A stretch of DNA of 64,000 nucleotides. It comes from Guyanagaster necrorhizus. Its lineage: Eukaryota > Basidiomycota > Agaricomycetes > Agaricales > Physalacriaceae. Positions 11,102 through 23,206 of this stretch are shown in pieces (position 1 is the first letter of the stretch; every line of letters begins with the position of its first letter). The notes under the pieces were generated by a model. It did no database searches. It was not told the DNA's origin and saw nothing but the letters and a program-made list of their open reading frames with translations. The stretch spans positions 62,001 through 126,000 of the forward strand of contig NW_025064940.1 in the NCBI RefSeq assembly GCF_019112545.1, in the 5' to 3' direction. The position numbers and the translations under genes are program-made.

Positions 11102-12962
11102 ATGGGAAAGGTTGTCTGCTATGACGGTTCTGCTGAAACAGACTGCAGATATGCGCCCCTCATGGTGGGAGCCTTTCTGACTTCAGTCCTGTATGGTGTG
11201 AGTCATTATTGCGCCCAGGTTACCGCATCAGAGCTGATGTTCATGTGAACATAGGTAGCTGTAATGCAGGTGAGCAGTAACTCAATGCAGATGTCCATCA
11301 TTTTACACATGCTTTGTCCAGATGTACATCTACTATCAAACCTCGCAGAGGTACGAATTACATATCCCCTCGATGGTCATTGCGGTGCTGATATCATCGA
11401 CAGGGATCCTCGATGGATGAAGTTGTTTGTAGGACATATTTCTCATCTCCATGAATTTTGATCGACACTCGACATAGATATTATATCTCTTACTAGCAGA
11501 GACGACGAACACTATCCTCGACATAGGTATTGTCTTCGAGCCATTGATTTTGAGATACGGTACATGCACATGTTCTAAGTTGGTTTCTCCATCAATCACG
11601 CTTTTTACGAGGTTCCGAAATCCCGACAATACGTTCGCCATTGCGTGAGTTGCGCTATTTTTGACTTTCGGGTTATATCCAACTGACATACATGTTAGTA
11701 CTACGCGCAGGTAAGGCCTTCTCTCTTGGAATGGGTGCTCATTCTAACCGGCCCTGCAATTCACAGACGGGGTAATGACCGTACGTATATATCTTATTAA
11801 GAATTATTTTCCTCAGAAGACGACGACTATTTTATCAAAGGTCCTCATATCGACCCCTGTACAGCTGTTTATGGCATGGCGTATCGGAATCATTGCGCAG
11901 TCCAAGATACCCCCTCTTGTGATTGCAGCATTTTCGTTTACTGCTATGGGTATGTTCATTTCTTATATTGTTCCTGATCTCACCATCTCTCTTTAGCCGG
12001 CGGAATCTGGACGACGGTCTCGGTCAGCCTCAAACCTGATTACCACCAATTCGTAGAATTCCGGGCGGCGCCGACTACATGGCTAGTATCTTCGGCCGTC
12101 ACTGATATAGTTGTATCCTGTTTTCTGGTATATTCGTTGGTATGTACGTGACTTCTAATGTCTAGCCAGCTCGCTAACAGGTTTTATCGAAGTCAAAAAA
12201 GCGGAATGTTTTCAGCGATGATATCATAACAAGGCTCATACGCTGTAACCTTCTCTCAAGCATCACGTCAAAATGCCTCGCTCATTGACCACTCGTAGAC
12301 AACGTCCAGACTGGCACCATTACAGCTCTAGCTGCACTGGCTGACGCCATCGTATTTATAACCGATGACGTAAGTGTCGTCACTCTATCCGCGAGATAGT
12401 TTGCTCACGCCGATGGATAGGCATCTACCGTGTAAGGCACAGTCCGAGTTGCTGAACTCAATTGATAAACATTCTACTTTCTCAGATTTTTTAGCTGGGA
12501 TCTCTGTATTGCGAAGCTCTATTCTCTCTCGTTACTGTCTTCGTGAGTGTCAAGATCCACTCTGGACATAGAGCTTCCTCTTATCTTCAAATTAGGCTGA
12601 ACGCAAGGAGCAGCGCCAAAGCCTTAAAGGCCTATGAACCCAATCCACTCTTCAACACTTCAGAAGAGACATCAGCTTCATTGCATTTCAGGGTACGTTC
12701 CACCTGCGAATCTCTTGACGCTGATATTGAATCCCGGTGATTGCAGGCGCCACCCTTAATGACGGTGGGTTATTTAATTTTGCAAAGCGTCTGTCCTGAC
12801 ATATGTAAATGACCACAGATTACGCCCAACAACGACATCTATGAACTTCGGAGTGTGCCCAGTCCACACTCGAAAAGAGACTTGGAGGCAGCAGAAATAT
12901 ATGTTGAGCAGGAGGTGTTCAGCCGACGAGACAGTGAGGTTCGACCCCCTTCAGAGCTATGA
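11102..12962 (+). CDS. DUF6534-type seven-helix membrane protein (17 exons, 339 aa)
   Basis: Exons: 11102-11197, 11255-11269, 11322-11350, 11404-11428, 11478-11559, 11612-11644, 11699-11710, 11767-11780, 11841-11949, 11997-12139, 12181-12244, 12299-12369, 12421-12431, 12486-12542, 12596-12692, 12747-12764 and 12819-12962. Every intron is GT-AG and all phases close without a stop. The order of hydrophobic segments fits the family: APLMVGAFLTSVLYG, then ILYLLLAETTNTILDIG, then LRADGVMTVLISTPVQLF, then TWLVSSAVTDIVVSCFLVY, then NVQTGTITALAALADAIV, then KLYSLSLLSSLNAR. The tail is charged and probably cytosolic. These proteins occur in large numbers in mushrooms and probably sit in the plasma membrane; no reaction is known. 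The start is the only in-frame ATG before the first segment. Exons of 11-18 nt could easily be missed by gene callers. Confidence 0.85.
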
Positions 12963-14415
12963 TTGTGATTACCCGACCCAGGCGCGGTCGGTTCGCGGAA
13001 TGTGGCTTACACATTACTTGCTTATAGCCATCATCATCTTTAATATCCTCCCCGTTACTGTATCCACGTTTCGTAGTTAGGTTCGCCGAGATCAAGTCCG
13101 CTGTTCTTCAGCGTAAGCAGTTCTTGTTTGAACCTGCAGCTAAGTGCCAAGCATTTGTGGCTGAAATTGAGCCACGAACACTGTCCGGCACCGAGTCAAA
13201 GGACATCTGCTGTCAATGCCGTAGTCGTACATGCTTCAGACGTCCTTTCCTCCATGGGCGGCAAAATCAACGAATTGTTGTCCCTGAGCTCGTAACATCG
13301 TGATACCCGGAAACCGTGGCAACCAAGTATCGAGGTTTCCTACAACACAGTGCAGACCTTGATAGTTATTTCTACAAGTATTTTAGGATCTGCTCATCGC
13401 TGAACATTCTTATTCCGTAGTCTCACCTCGTACTGGCATGTTCGCAACGATCATCACAATTTCCCAACAGCATATCTCTGAATAGTTCCACTGCCTTGGT
13501 TCCAGTCGCGGACGGACTGATTACCGTGGTGTCCCTGCTCGAATTCAAAGTTCCAAGGCGCATGGCTGTATCATACGTTACACTAAGTCTTCTTGTCTGA
13601 CAGTGCATTTACTTCTTCAAGTTAGTTGGTATTCAAATCAGAACAATTAAAACCATCGCAGACACGCACTGCAGCAAGGTTAAGGATGTTCTTGTGCTCC
13701 TTTAGTATACCTGTCAATTCTACCGCGCGTTACGGAACATATTACTCTGAAGTCTCTCTCACGTTCTCAAAAGATAACCAAGTAAAAATACTCCTCCTTC
13801 CTGCCCGAGGATCTTTCGACGCATCAGAAAGCTTCCAACTACTCGTCAATTGTGCTGGATGCTGTAAGGTCAGCATAATAAGCTCGGACACAACACACAA
13901 CCAAGGTTTCTGAACGCGCTGTTCTACCCTTCCTGGGCGAACTCCAAAGTATGTGCTGCTTTTTCTTACATTTATAATGCTAATTCACAAGGAATTCAGC
14001 CCTATACGGGCGTTATGATGGTGGGAGGTCTACTTGCCTCCAGTGGGATATGTAGTACTTTCTTGCTTTATTTGGTTGGATACGCTTCCACTGAAAGCGT
14101 TGAGTTGATACAATCACAATTCTCTCTCGGGTAGATAATACTGATAACAAGTGCGGACATATCATATCACAAGGTCACAGGTCGGCCAGGGACGCCGCTC
14201 ATGCTTCGCCATACAAAGTCTTCTCCAACGTTCCGCAGATGTCTTGCCAACCCTTCTGTATTTTGGCCTTATATCTGAGATCTAGGCACAGACACTCAAA
14301 CAGCGTTTCAAGCCGCATGTCATCTTCCAGCACAACAGAACTAGGATTCAATTTTCGCGTACACAGTTTAGGAACTACTTCCCCGCTAACTCTGTAATTT
14401 TGGCAGCAATAGCTA
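12963..14415. other. Stretch without a convincing gene
   Basis: Short frames only. On the plus strand near 13490-13560, VADGLITVVSLLEF loosely resembles the DGVMTVLIS segment of the adjacent membrane protein family. It may be a decayed tandem copy, but no other family segments line up. The minus-strand frame at 13423-13608 has no recognisable motif. Confidence 0.35.
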
Positions 14416-16863
14416 TTAACCACGATCAGTCACACACACATTGGGGCAATCTTCGGAAATCCACATACATTGTGGGTCTAGGCCCTGATGATTGATTTGC
14501 TCCCAAAGACCGCCTGAGCCTGGAGGAGAGACTCTGTTAGCCGCGGATGAGCGTACTAAAACCCAAAACGCACCTTCTTTAGTCGCACCCATGTAGGCAT
14601 ACTTGGGCGTAAGCCCCCGCTCGAGGAGCCATGTACCGTATTTGGATCCAAGCTGTTGTATTAGTGAGTAAAATGGCAATGAAGGCCGCTCCTGACGACC
14701 GTTCAGCTTCATTGGCATTGCGGCTCCAGGAGCGGGGAAGCCAAAAAGAAACTGACCCCAGTTTTTTTGTTAAATGTTTCCACGATGAGAACGAAGGGAC
14801 TCGACCCAATCATTTTCGCTACCTGTTGAAAAAAGATATTGTCACCAGTGAGACATGGTGAACATATCCGGGCCTGTATTCTCACCTCCTCATCCACAGA
14901 GCTTAGCGTCGGTTTGTTTATCAAACCCACATCGATGCCCTTCTGCCGGCAGCGTAGTACAGCATCCCACGACCTATAGAGCATCTCGCCAAACGACACG
15001 ACATACCCGGCTTTGCCTGCGGCGATGACCTCGTCCTTGCCTGGGATGAACTCATAGCCGTCGCCAAAGTACTTGCTTTTGCCGTCCTCTGCGAGTATGT
15101 AAGGCACCTTGGAGCGGTTGGAGAAGACGAATCGCAATCCACGGTCGAAGAAGATGCGTTTGACTATAGCGATCATTTGGAGGGGATCGGCAGGAAAGTA
15201 CAAAAAGGATTTGAACTCTTCTAAAGCGTTATCAGTGAAAAGCGAATTGATACCAAAGTGACAAGTATTGTCGGCCTAGTTGCGAGGTTAGCGACAGGGT
15301 TCATTAACGAGCACGCAAATATTCACCATTTCGTCAACGCCAGAATGGGAGAAATGGCACAGGACGTTGGAAAAGTTATAGCGGGCCATGCTGATTTCGG
15401 ATATCACCATCTCGATGAAGGCAGAGAAGGTGGAGAACACTCCAAACTTGTTAGGGTCGAAACCGAAACCGGCAGCAGCAGAGAAGTTACCGCGCTCCAT
15501 GACACCAGATGTAACGAAGACCTCGGGGTGCTTCTGGTGTATGGCTTTCAGACCAGTGGAACCTTCCAGGTCACCTGTCATGCTATAAGATATGGAAAAC
15601 GTAGATATTCAAAGAAACATACTGTCAATAACCATGACCTTTTTGGAGGCTTCCTCTTTGCTGAGCCCGTCGAGAACAATGTTGACGGCTTCACCAAAAG
15701 TAGTCCGATTGGCGCCAGTCTCTTTGGTCGAGCCGATATGAACATACGGCTGCTGTTTGGCCTTAAGTTGGTGCAGCATGTCGGCAAAGCCTCCACGCCC
15801 TCTGGATTCGAGGTACTTGATGGCGGATTCAACGGGGACAGCGTCGTGTCCTTTCGGTTTTCCCTCTATGTCAATGATACCTGGAGCCATCGGACGTTTA
15901 GAGACAACAGCCGCCGGCCCGGGAGTGGTGACGACAGTGCTGATGGCGCCCCACAGTGCATCAATGTCTTCTCCTTGAACAGTAAGTACATTGAGACCGT
16001 GTCCTTGAAGCGTCTTTGTTATGTTGAATCCCTTGAGATATTCGGAGGGATGACCAGAGATGGTAACGTCATTGTCGTCAATGAGTAGCTTGATGTTCAA
16101 ACCTTTGGCTACGGCGAGTCGAGCTGCCTCGGCGTCGTTACCTTCTTGCTGAGAACCATCGGAGCCTAAACAGAAAACAGTTTTGTCCTTGTTAGCAAGA
16201 ACGACGCCGTTGACAAAAGGCCTAGAAGAAAAGGGTCAAATAGCCTCTCAACGAAAATTGACATCGGCTATTTACCACATATGTCCGAGACGTCCGGATG
16301 AGAATTTGACTCCGGGAGTGAGACCCAGTTCAGGATGGCCGGGCAATTTTGAATAGGCCTCTCGGTAATGTAGAAGCTGCTCTGCAGGCAATGCGCCCTC
16401 TAAAACGGAAAGAATGTATTGAATTGCGACGCGGTGGCCTAGGAGAAAGAAATTTAGAAGAGTAGAGGTTATACGCTACCAGTGAAAACGCACCTGCTTC
16501 ATCAAATAAAATAGGTACATAGTTGGACTGGGAATGGTTGAAGAGAGCGAGAGCGATACAAACTTCCGGAACGACATCATAGGCGCCACCTAACGATTAT
16601 ATCAGTACGACTAGACCCATGGCTTCGTATCCTTACCTGTATGCCCACTGAGTCCTCGAGCCGCACCAGTAGTGGTGAATAGAACAATAGCATCTCGAAG
16701 TAATTGGATGTTGGCCTTCAATGCAGTCCTCTCGTCATCGTCGAGCTTGGATTTCGCTGGATCCAGCGCAAGCCTGTAAATCCAGTTTAGTGCCTTTGGA
16801 GGCCAAGGTGAATAGAAGCTACTTTTTGAACTTGGTCAAGTCGATGGGGAACTTGTTGTCCAT
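14416..16863 (-). CDS. Transketolase-family enzyme (10 exons, 640 aa)
   Basis: Exons from the start: 16863-16823, 16773-16637, 16589-16494, 16438-16276, 16221-15623, 15574-15327, 15275-14886, 14822-14757, 14652-14574 and 14519-14416. All introns are GT-AG and the coding length is a multiple of three. The family uses thiamine diphosphate to move two-carbon ketol units between sugar phosphates in the pentose phosphate pathway (cytosol). Visible signs are SGHTGGAY near residue 70 and GSDG (165-168) followed by IDDND (193-197), which together form the cofactor-binding motif. The central domain has ERGNFSAAAGFGF with the expected catalytic glutamate and HFSHSGVDE. The C-terminal domain has LVIVETFNKKTG-type sequence and GLWEQINHQGLD. 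At 640 aa it is slightly shorter than typical transketolase. The sub-family (transketolase or a dihydroxyacetone synthase-like branch) is not resolved. The last exon may instead splice at GTATGT near 14467. Confidence 0.88.
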
Positions 16864-17212
16864 TATATGGATGCTGGTGGTAGCAAAGCAAACATTAATT
16901 GCTCGACTCTGCTTGTGTTTCACTTTCGATGCTTACACGAACTGACGATGATGAAAACAATGACAGCAACATTATTTATTTTATGACGACAGCGACACGA
17001 TCGAGTTCGGCCTATAGCTACGGCAGTGTTTAGTATCGTATCGTATTGTAATAATTGAATTATAGCGCTCACCTCTTGCAACACAACAAGGACTGGATTT
17101 GCGCTCACACATTTCGATTGACTTGATAACTAAATTAAGTAAACCAGTTGCGACGGGAGCAGGCTTAATATTCCCACGGATGTGCCGAGCCGCATCTTCT
17201 TCCCGAAGCTGT
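16864..17212. other. Intergenic region upstream of the transketolase gene
   Basis: No recognisable gene. It lies between the transketolase start (16863, minus) and the end of the next minus-strand gene (17213), so it probably holds the transketolase promoter. No clear TATA box was found. Confidence 0.5.
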
Positions 17213-17990
17213 TCACAGCCAACCCGCATCTACCGAAAATTCAGGAAACAGTCCAATGATCTCAGCCGTCCAGTCCTGGGCAGCTTTCATTTGCTCCTCC
17301 GGCGCAATTCCCTCCAAGTCGTCCTTGAAATCAAAGTAGCGCTGTATCGTGAGCAAGATCCGTGCATTCTCAATATTTAACCAGATTTCGATGTTGCGGA
17401 GCTTGTCTGAAGACGCTGAGGCCTGTGCGTCACAGTATATCGCTTCTGCTCTTTGCTTCGCCGCGAGACATTGCCTTGATGTATACTTCTCAGACGACGC
17501 TCCGGGGCTTATGCAACTAGACAATGTACGCACTGAGCGACGATCGACAAGCAATACTGCAGGACAGCCGTTTCTTCGGTGGATGGTTCTAACAAAGCGC
17601 GGCGATCCTCCAGATATGCATTGATTTGGGCGAATTTCGATTCAATAGACTGTTAGACCATGAGAAACCATTAATTAGTACTGGGCTTGCTAGTGAAGCG
17701 TACTTTCAGTCTTTTAGTCTTTTTGTCCTCTTCTATGCTCATGTGCCTGGCCCACCACGCGCAGCAGAATATTACAGGAACCGCGAAGCGCTGGTATGGA
17801 CCCAACTGCACAAACAAACCGACGATATAGGTGTATAAGCTTGCGCTGGCGACCTGGTATTCAGCTGGTTCAGAAAATGCCAGTACCGTATCCGGCGCGA
17901 CATACCAGTGCAATCGAGTATAGGCATTTCGAATAAAATCTCTTTGCCATCGTGCGGGTACCTTTGCACGGTAATAGGCGACTCGAAAAA
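17213..17990 (-). CDS. Unrecognised protein with a membrane segment (partial gene model)
   Basis: On the minus strand, coding-like sequence runs from about 17990 to 17704, starting AYYRAKVPARWQRDFIRNAY. It includes a hydrophobic part (ASLYTYIVGLFVQLG and AVPVIFCCAWWARHM). A GTACGC donor at 17703 and a CTAACAG acceptor before 17649 join it in frame to a helical region (ESKFAQINAYLEDRRALLEP). After another short intron near 17530-17489, whose borders are uncertain, it continues to FPEFSVDAGWL and a stop at 17213. The long helical end (LRNIEIWLNIENARILLTIQ) suggests a coiled-coil or bundle. The start codon is not resolved and may lie in an upstream exon before 18000. I do not recognise the family. 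Confidence 0.5.
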
Positions 17991-18118
17991 AAGAGAGTGA
18001 AAGGTCGTTAGCAGCCTGAACGTTGAACAGTTTATGTACTTAGATCGAAGCTCCTCTGTACGTGATCATGTTTTGTATTGTATTCAAATGCTTATGCAAA
18101 CGAACATTAGCCTTTCCA

Positions 18119-18556
18119 CTAGTTGTCAACCTCAACACTGGTATTGACACCCATCGTAATGAATCCAGCAAAGCCCTGGTTAATAACTCCGCCAAGCATT
18201 TCCAACCTGTTCGCTATTTTTGTTAGCATGGCTGACACTTATACTCACTAACCAAACTGACCTGAAAACCGGGTTATATTCGCCCTCCGGACCATGGGAA
18301 TCCTCAAAGATGTTGAGGGAGTCGCGCCAGTTGCGTGTCCGGCCAACGGTGTCTTTGATGGGATTCGTCGTATAGGGATGCATCTACAGGGATGTTAGAC
18401 CGGGGTTGAGGAATATGGACCTAAAGGCGTACCTTGTCAACCTGTGAGTTGATCTCGTCGTCGAAAAAGAATTGTCCGACGTGGACAAGTTTGCCAGCCT
18501 CGAATGTGCCATTTAGAAGGGGAGTCCAGCTGGGGAAGACCTTGGCATGGATATGG
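18119..18556 (-). pseudogene. Intradiol ring-cleavage dioxygenase, 3' remnant
   Basis: Three exons (18556-18433, 18383-18262, 18206-18119) join in frame. They encode the C-terminal part of an extracellular intradiol dioxygenase-like protein: HIHAKVFPSWTPLLNGTF, HVGQFFFDDEINSQVDKM, PYTTNPI, TRNWRDSLNIFEDSHG and GFAGFITMGVNTSVEVDN, then TAG. HIHAK contains part of the expected iron-binding histidine cluster. The family opens catechol-type aromatic rings, and its mushroom members are often secreted during lignin breakdown. The N-terminal half is missing, and the reading stops exactly at the inner edge of the right kinase arm. The duplication event therefore probably removed the 5' part. The surviving exons look undamaged, so the break may be recent. 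Confidence 0.8.
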
Positions 18557-18822
18557 GAATAATAAAGAGCAAAGTTTGAGATGGAAGTACGTTATGGAGA
18601 CTGAAGAGTGAAGGCAAATTTTGCTTTCTGGTAGTAAAAGTCCCACGCCCTTTCACAGACGCTGATATCAGGGCTGGAACTGTAGTATCAAGTATTCTCT
18701 CTGGATCCAAGGCCTTGCAGATGATTTGTATACACGTCGGTTAGGCATAGCAAGGAATAACTAGTACGTAGGCCACAAAAATATATAATGCTACGGACAT
18801 ATTCAGCAACGATTATCCCATA

Positions 18823-21563
18823 CTAGGCAACCTCTTCGGGCTGGTCATTGTGTACTTCAAGGGGCGAACCAGCAAATTCACCACAAATGTTAAGGACCAC
18901 CGAGTAAGTAATGTGGTTCTGCAGAGTTTCGTCGTCAAAGGGCTTCGTGACTTTTCCGCATTCTTCGCGTAGCGCATGTGAATGCTGATCATAGAACCCA
19001 TCCATGAATTGTTGACGAAGGTCCCTTAACCAAGGCCGAAAGTCAGTGAAACCACTATTCACTGCGGAAAAGCCACGTGACATTATGAAATTGCCTTTCT
19101 TGTCATTCAAATCATCACGACCGGCTTTATACCAGCTGTCGAATGAGGAACGGACTTGCGTGCGTTCCAGGATTGAGCCTCCAGCGGGGTCTTGTTTAGC
19201 CTCGACTTTGTAACGACAACAGAGAAGGAGGATGATGTAGAAGATGGACTCGACATCGTGTCGATAGAGGTGCTTGGGTGGTTGCCCATTTTCGTCGTTG
19301 ATCAGGAGCTCATGTGCCATGTATGGTAGCGTACCAGTGCGCTGACGCGATGAAGGGCCAGTCTCATGTCGGTAGGAGGACAAGTCAAAGTCGTTGAGGA
19401 CTCCACGTAAATGACCATCGACAGTTCGGCGCCACATAATATTCCCGGGACTGATATCACGGTGAAGGATTCCTGGGTGATCATACAGCCATTTGTGAAC
19501 TACGGTGACCGTCAGAACCTGCTAGGACAAAGAAAACAATGGACGGACTCTGCAAAATATCGAAAAAGACCTGAGCGTAATCTTCAACCGTCTGCAATTC
19601 TTCGAGAGGATACAACCTCTCCTGGACGGTGACTCGGCAGACGCGTTTTTCATACTCGAACTTTTCCTCATCTGCGAATAAAGCCTTTGCGAAAAATGCC
19701 ACGAGATTCGCTTGGGTGGAATCCGCATCGTTGCCGAAGTCTTGAGAAAGAAGAATGTCGGGTAAATGGTCTAGCGCCCAGTCCGGCCTTTTCCCTTGCC
19801 GCATGGATCGCGACTTCTCTCTGGCTTTAATGACAAACTCTGCCTCTGATCTTCGACTGGCAGCAGGCCAACTGATCTTGACGACCAGTTCTTTACCCTT
19901 CCACTCCTCGTGCTCCGATGTCGCCTCAACGACACAAGTATCCCGACCGACAATCCCAGGCTGACGCGATATAACCCGGCCAAGCGTGACCTCAACCTTC
20001 TTATCATCTTCACCTAGCTTCAGCTTCAGCTTCACCCCAACGAAGATAGCCGTCTTGTCGAAATTCTCCTTGTCCTTGGGGTTGCCACACCTACCCACGT
20101 ACACCTTGTGATTCTCGATGAGCGCTCTGTCATCGCAGAATTCTTCTTGGATGCCCCGCTGCTTCAGAGTAAGGCGACTCAATCCGATGAGCATTGCCGC
20201 GAACTCATCCGTCACTACCTCTTCGATAGTCTTCGGCCGCTTGCCATGCGATTTAAACATGTCAATTGGTTTGCACACAATGATGACGGAGCGATCGTAG
20301 TAGAGGGGTTGTATGCGTCCTGCCGCAACAAGAGCACCAATGCAGTGCGTCCGAAAACCTGCGCTAGATAGCATCTCGAGGGCATAACGACCACACTGGA
20401 GCCGGACTGCACGTCGCGCTCGGGATTCTTTTGCTTCTTTCTTTGTTCTATCCCCTGGCACACTCCCTTTTACAGAACTGAGTGACGCCGATTGCTCTGT
20501 CCGTTTCCTGGCCTCCGAAACTTCGGGCGTCGTTCCAGAGCGTGGATACTTGGACCGGACACGAGTGTCGTCTTCCAAACGACGCTTGTTCGATGCGGAG
20601 CTCGTGCGCGACTTGACGGGGGGTAGGATGCTCCCAGGGTCTCGATGTACAGTGGTTTTTCCCCGCACTTTTCCCCGAGGATCTTTCTTGCCTGAATGAA
20701 GGGGATTAGTCAGAAGAATGTCCAAAAAGCGGAGGCTTACCAGCTGTTAGAACTCTGTACTTAGCATCGGTCCCCTCGTCGAGATAGTATGCCTTGGGCT
20801 TGAATTCCTGCCAATGCATTGCTTGTGCCCACGAAAAGTTATACTCTGGGCCTTTGTCCTTCATGTTGTCAACCACGTTTCCGGAACTGTTGAACATGGC
20901 GCGAAGAACACCCAAGGTGTCAGGGACGTTCTTTTCCAAACCGCCGTCAACTGGCTTCGCGTCTTGTCGATACATTCCGAGTGCAGAGTCTTCAGTGGCA
21001 CCGAGAAAGTCGAACGCGCTGTTACACATCAGGCTATGGGGATGATAGAATGCTTTTTCCCCAGGCTTGCGCTTATTGCATAATGCAACGTAGGTTTTTA
21101 CACGATTCTTGAATACAGCGTTGTCCTTGAGGGCTTTGATTTCGGATTTTATGTCGTCATTTGTCCGCCAGTCGTGAGGAAGATGGAGAATATTAGTGAA
21201 ATAATGGTCGGCGGACATGAAAACGCGGTTTCTGAGATCTTCTATGATGTACCGCTCGAAATCTGCGACAAGATAATCCGCATTGGCAGCTGGATTCACG
21301 GTTTGGGCGTGATTGCTGAGCGGGGTGCTCTGCACAGAGGAGCGCAGTTGTTTGAGAACAGGCCCATTTGGAGGCGGAGTTTTTCTCTGTGAAGTGGGGG
21401 GAGAAGAAGAGGAGGATGACGATGACGACGACGAGGATGAGGGTGAAGATGAGGAGGATGAAGTATCCTCCGAAGAGCTGGAACCGCTCGCATTGGAAGG
21501 CATACAAGCTCGAGGAGGGTAGAGCGACAACAGGGGGTCAAGGAAGAATCCTGCGAAAGCCAT
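18823..21563 (-). CDS. FunK1-family protein kinase, right copy (3 exons, 879 aa)
   Basis: Exons are 21563-20741, 20691-19571 and 19518-18823, the mirror of the left gene with the same splice sites. It has the same serine run, VVKISW lysine, HRDISPGNIM loop, DFD and GTLPYMAHELL motifs. The protein is identical to the left copy up to about residue 790. It then differs strongly in the C-lobe for about 75 residues (for example FYDQHSHALREECGK against HSARSSHTIRQTRGK) before matching again at NICGEFAG. Both versions stay open and keep length, so both may be functional. The 3' flank runs into the dioxygenase remnant. Confidence 0.9.
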
Positions 21564-22415
21564 TTTGAACTGCTTTTAGGCTCGGTCGCGTAGAACAACG
21601 GTGGTGGTGACAAAGTAAACTTTCGGAAACATGTGGTCATGTGGCGTCGATTGTATTTCAATTTGTCACAACGAGCGGTGCGGCTAAAATCTGGCGAAGG
21701 GCCATACCAACTATATATTAGTACTGTAAGGTGTAAAGTGATGGTTTTGTCTGAATCCGACGCCTCTGAAGCATCCAACATTCTTATCATCTCTTTTCCT
21801 TCATATACTGAGTCACGGCAACCCTCCCGACAGTTGAAATAGTATCATCCTGCTACCAAATTAGTTGCCGATTATTCGCTTAAGGCCAAAGTCGATTTTG
21901 AGCGCAGCAACTACTGTGTCCTGTACACATTACTAACTACTATTTTTTGAACAGTCCGAACGAACCGCCCAGAAATGCCTCGCGTCAAGTTGCGATAAGC
22001 CGAGTCATAGGCAACACTAGAGGGAGGGGGGCAAGCCACCCCCCCGTTTCCATCAACGTCGCTGAATTAGCCTGCGAGGCACACCTTCTCATCACTGATT
22101 TCCTTGTCCTCCTTTGACAAATAACCTGCCGTTTACATAAATCATTCGCAATTCAGCTCTGGGTGGTCGAAGTCGTTGTCCATCACGAGTCCAACGTTGG
22201 CCTTGGATGTCTGGCATACAAATGGATCCAATGAGTACAACTGATTGGTCCACATGATATACCGTTTTTTCAATGTCGCAAAGGTGAATTTTCGATTCTC
22301 TCGCAGCATGAAAATGACAGCAAGAGACACGGAGTGTCAGCTGCTCGAATTGAAAACTGCGATCAGTACATTTGGCTTTTTTTTGTTCATCTGTTACTCA
22401 TATCCTTATCGTATA

Positions 22416-22424
22416 TAAAGACGC
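22416..22424 (+). promoter_or_regulatory. TATA box of the small gene, right arm
   Basis: TATATAAAG about 50 bp before the ATGAAAG start at 22469, mirroring the left arm. Confidence 0.45.
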
Positions 22425-22468
22425 GTTAATCCGCATGACGCCAGGTAGGGCCGTTGACTAAGAGTGAT

Positions 22469-22738
22469 ATGAAAGGTGTGTCTTTCTCTTTGCTGTGAAC
22501 TTGAGTTCGTCTAATCAACCGAATCGTAGCCTTGGCTCCACTCTCAGATGAGAATGACCCTGGCACATTCAAATACGAGCCTCTCCCAGATGACGACGTC
22601 CGAACCTAAGTACAGATTGGCGGCTCGTAGTGTCCGCTTACTTCCTATCTCAAGCGACGACTCGAGGATATTCCCGGTTCTCCTCGGCCTGTGAAAGAGA
22701 CGGGAGACCAAGCCTACCAAGGAATGGCGCAAATTTGA
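22469..22738 (+). pseudogene. Broken right-arm copy of the small two-exon gene
   Basis: Exon 1 is 22469-22475 and exon 2 starts at 22530. TAA at 22607-22609 replaces the TAC tyrosine codon of the left copy, and a TAG follows 7 codons later where the left copy has CGG. The promoter and splice sites are still the same as in the left arm. Confidence 0.5.
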
Positions 22739-23206
22739 CGAAATGTTGTTGCAGCAAGTGGTGTAAGAAGTAGCCAGTGCTGACAAACTCGGTCACTTCC
22801 GGGATTTCCTTCCTCGACCCTTCCTCCTTCACCTTTGCAACGTCGTGGTGGCCAGCTGGTCTGTAGGGGAATGTGTGTGTAGCCTTCATTTTACTGATGA
22901 CTTGCTTTTCAGTCTTTTACGCCATTCTTGTAATGAACACTACTACCTCTTGACACCATATCCATCTTCGTTGAGGTCATAGTATTTATCGACAAAGGAC
23001 TTTACAAGATAATGGAAAGGTAGCAGGAACTTGATGATTGAAAAATCTTCCTCCCAGGTATGTGCTACTACCTTCTTATCTTGTACTGAAAAAAACGAAT
23101 AGTCGGTCACCTTTTACGAGTTCTTCCACGACCCAGAATTCGAGTTAAGCAAAGCTGACGCTCTGTAACAATGCTGAGAGATGATCAAACCCTCAATACC
23201 ACATCT

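Larger units (their letters stand above)
18557..23206 (-). repeat. Right arm of the inverted kinase duplication
   Basis: Reverse complement of about 3108-7755. It carries the second FunK1 kinase and the second small-gene copy. The outer edge is near 23206, at a T-rich run after ATACCACATC. The inner edge falls within the dioxygenase remnant. Substitutions are visible at both edges and in the patch at 18863-19091, but I saw none from about 19100 to 22500. Confidence 0.93.

Noticed and set aside
14709..15203. A single long open frame taken as one transketolase exon
   Set aside because: It runs through an in-frame intron (14885-14823) and another donor (14756). Splicing restores the conserved family sequence.
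16981..17229. Minus-strand 82-codon frame upstream of the transketolase gene
   Set aside because: It overlaps the end of the neighbouring gene in another frame and has no recognisable features.
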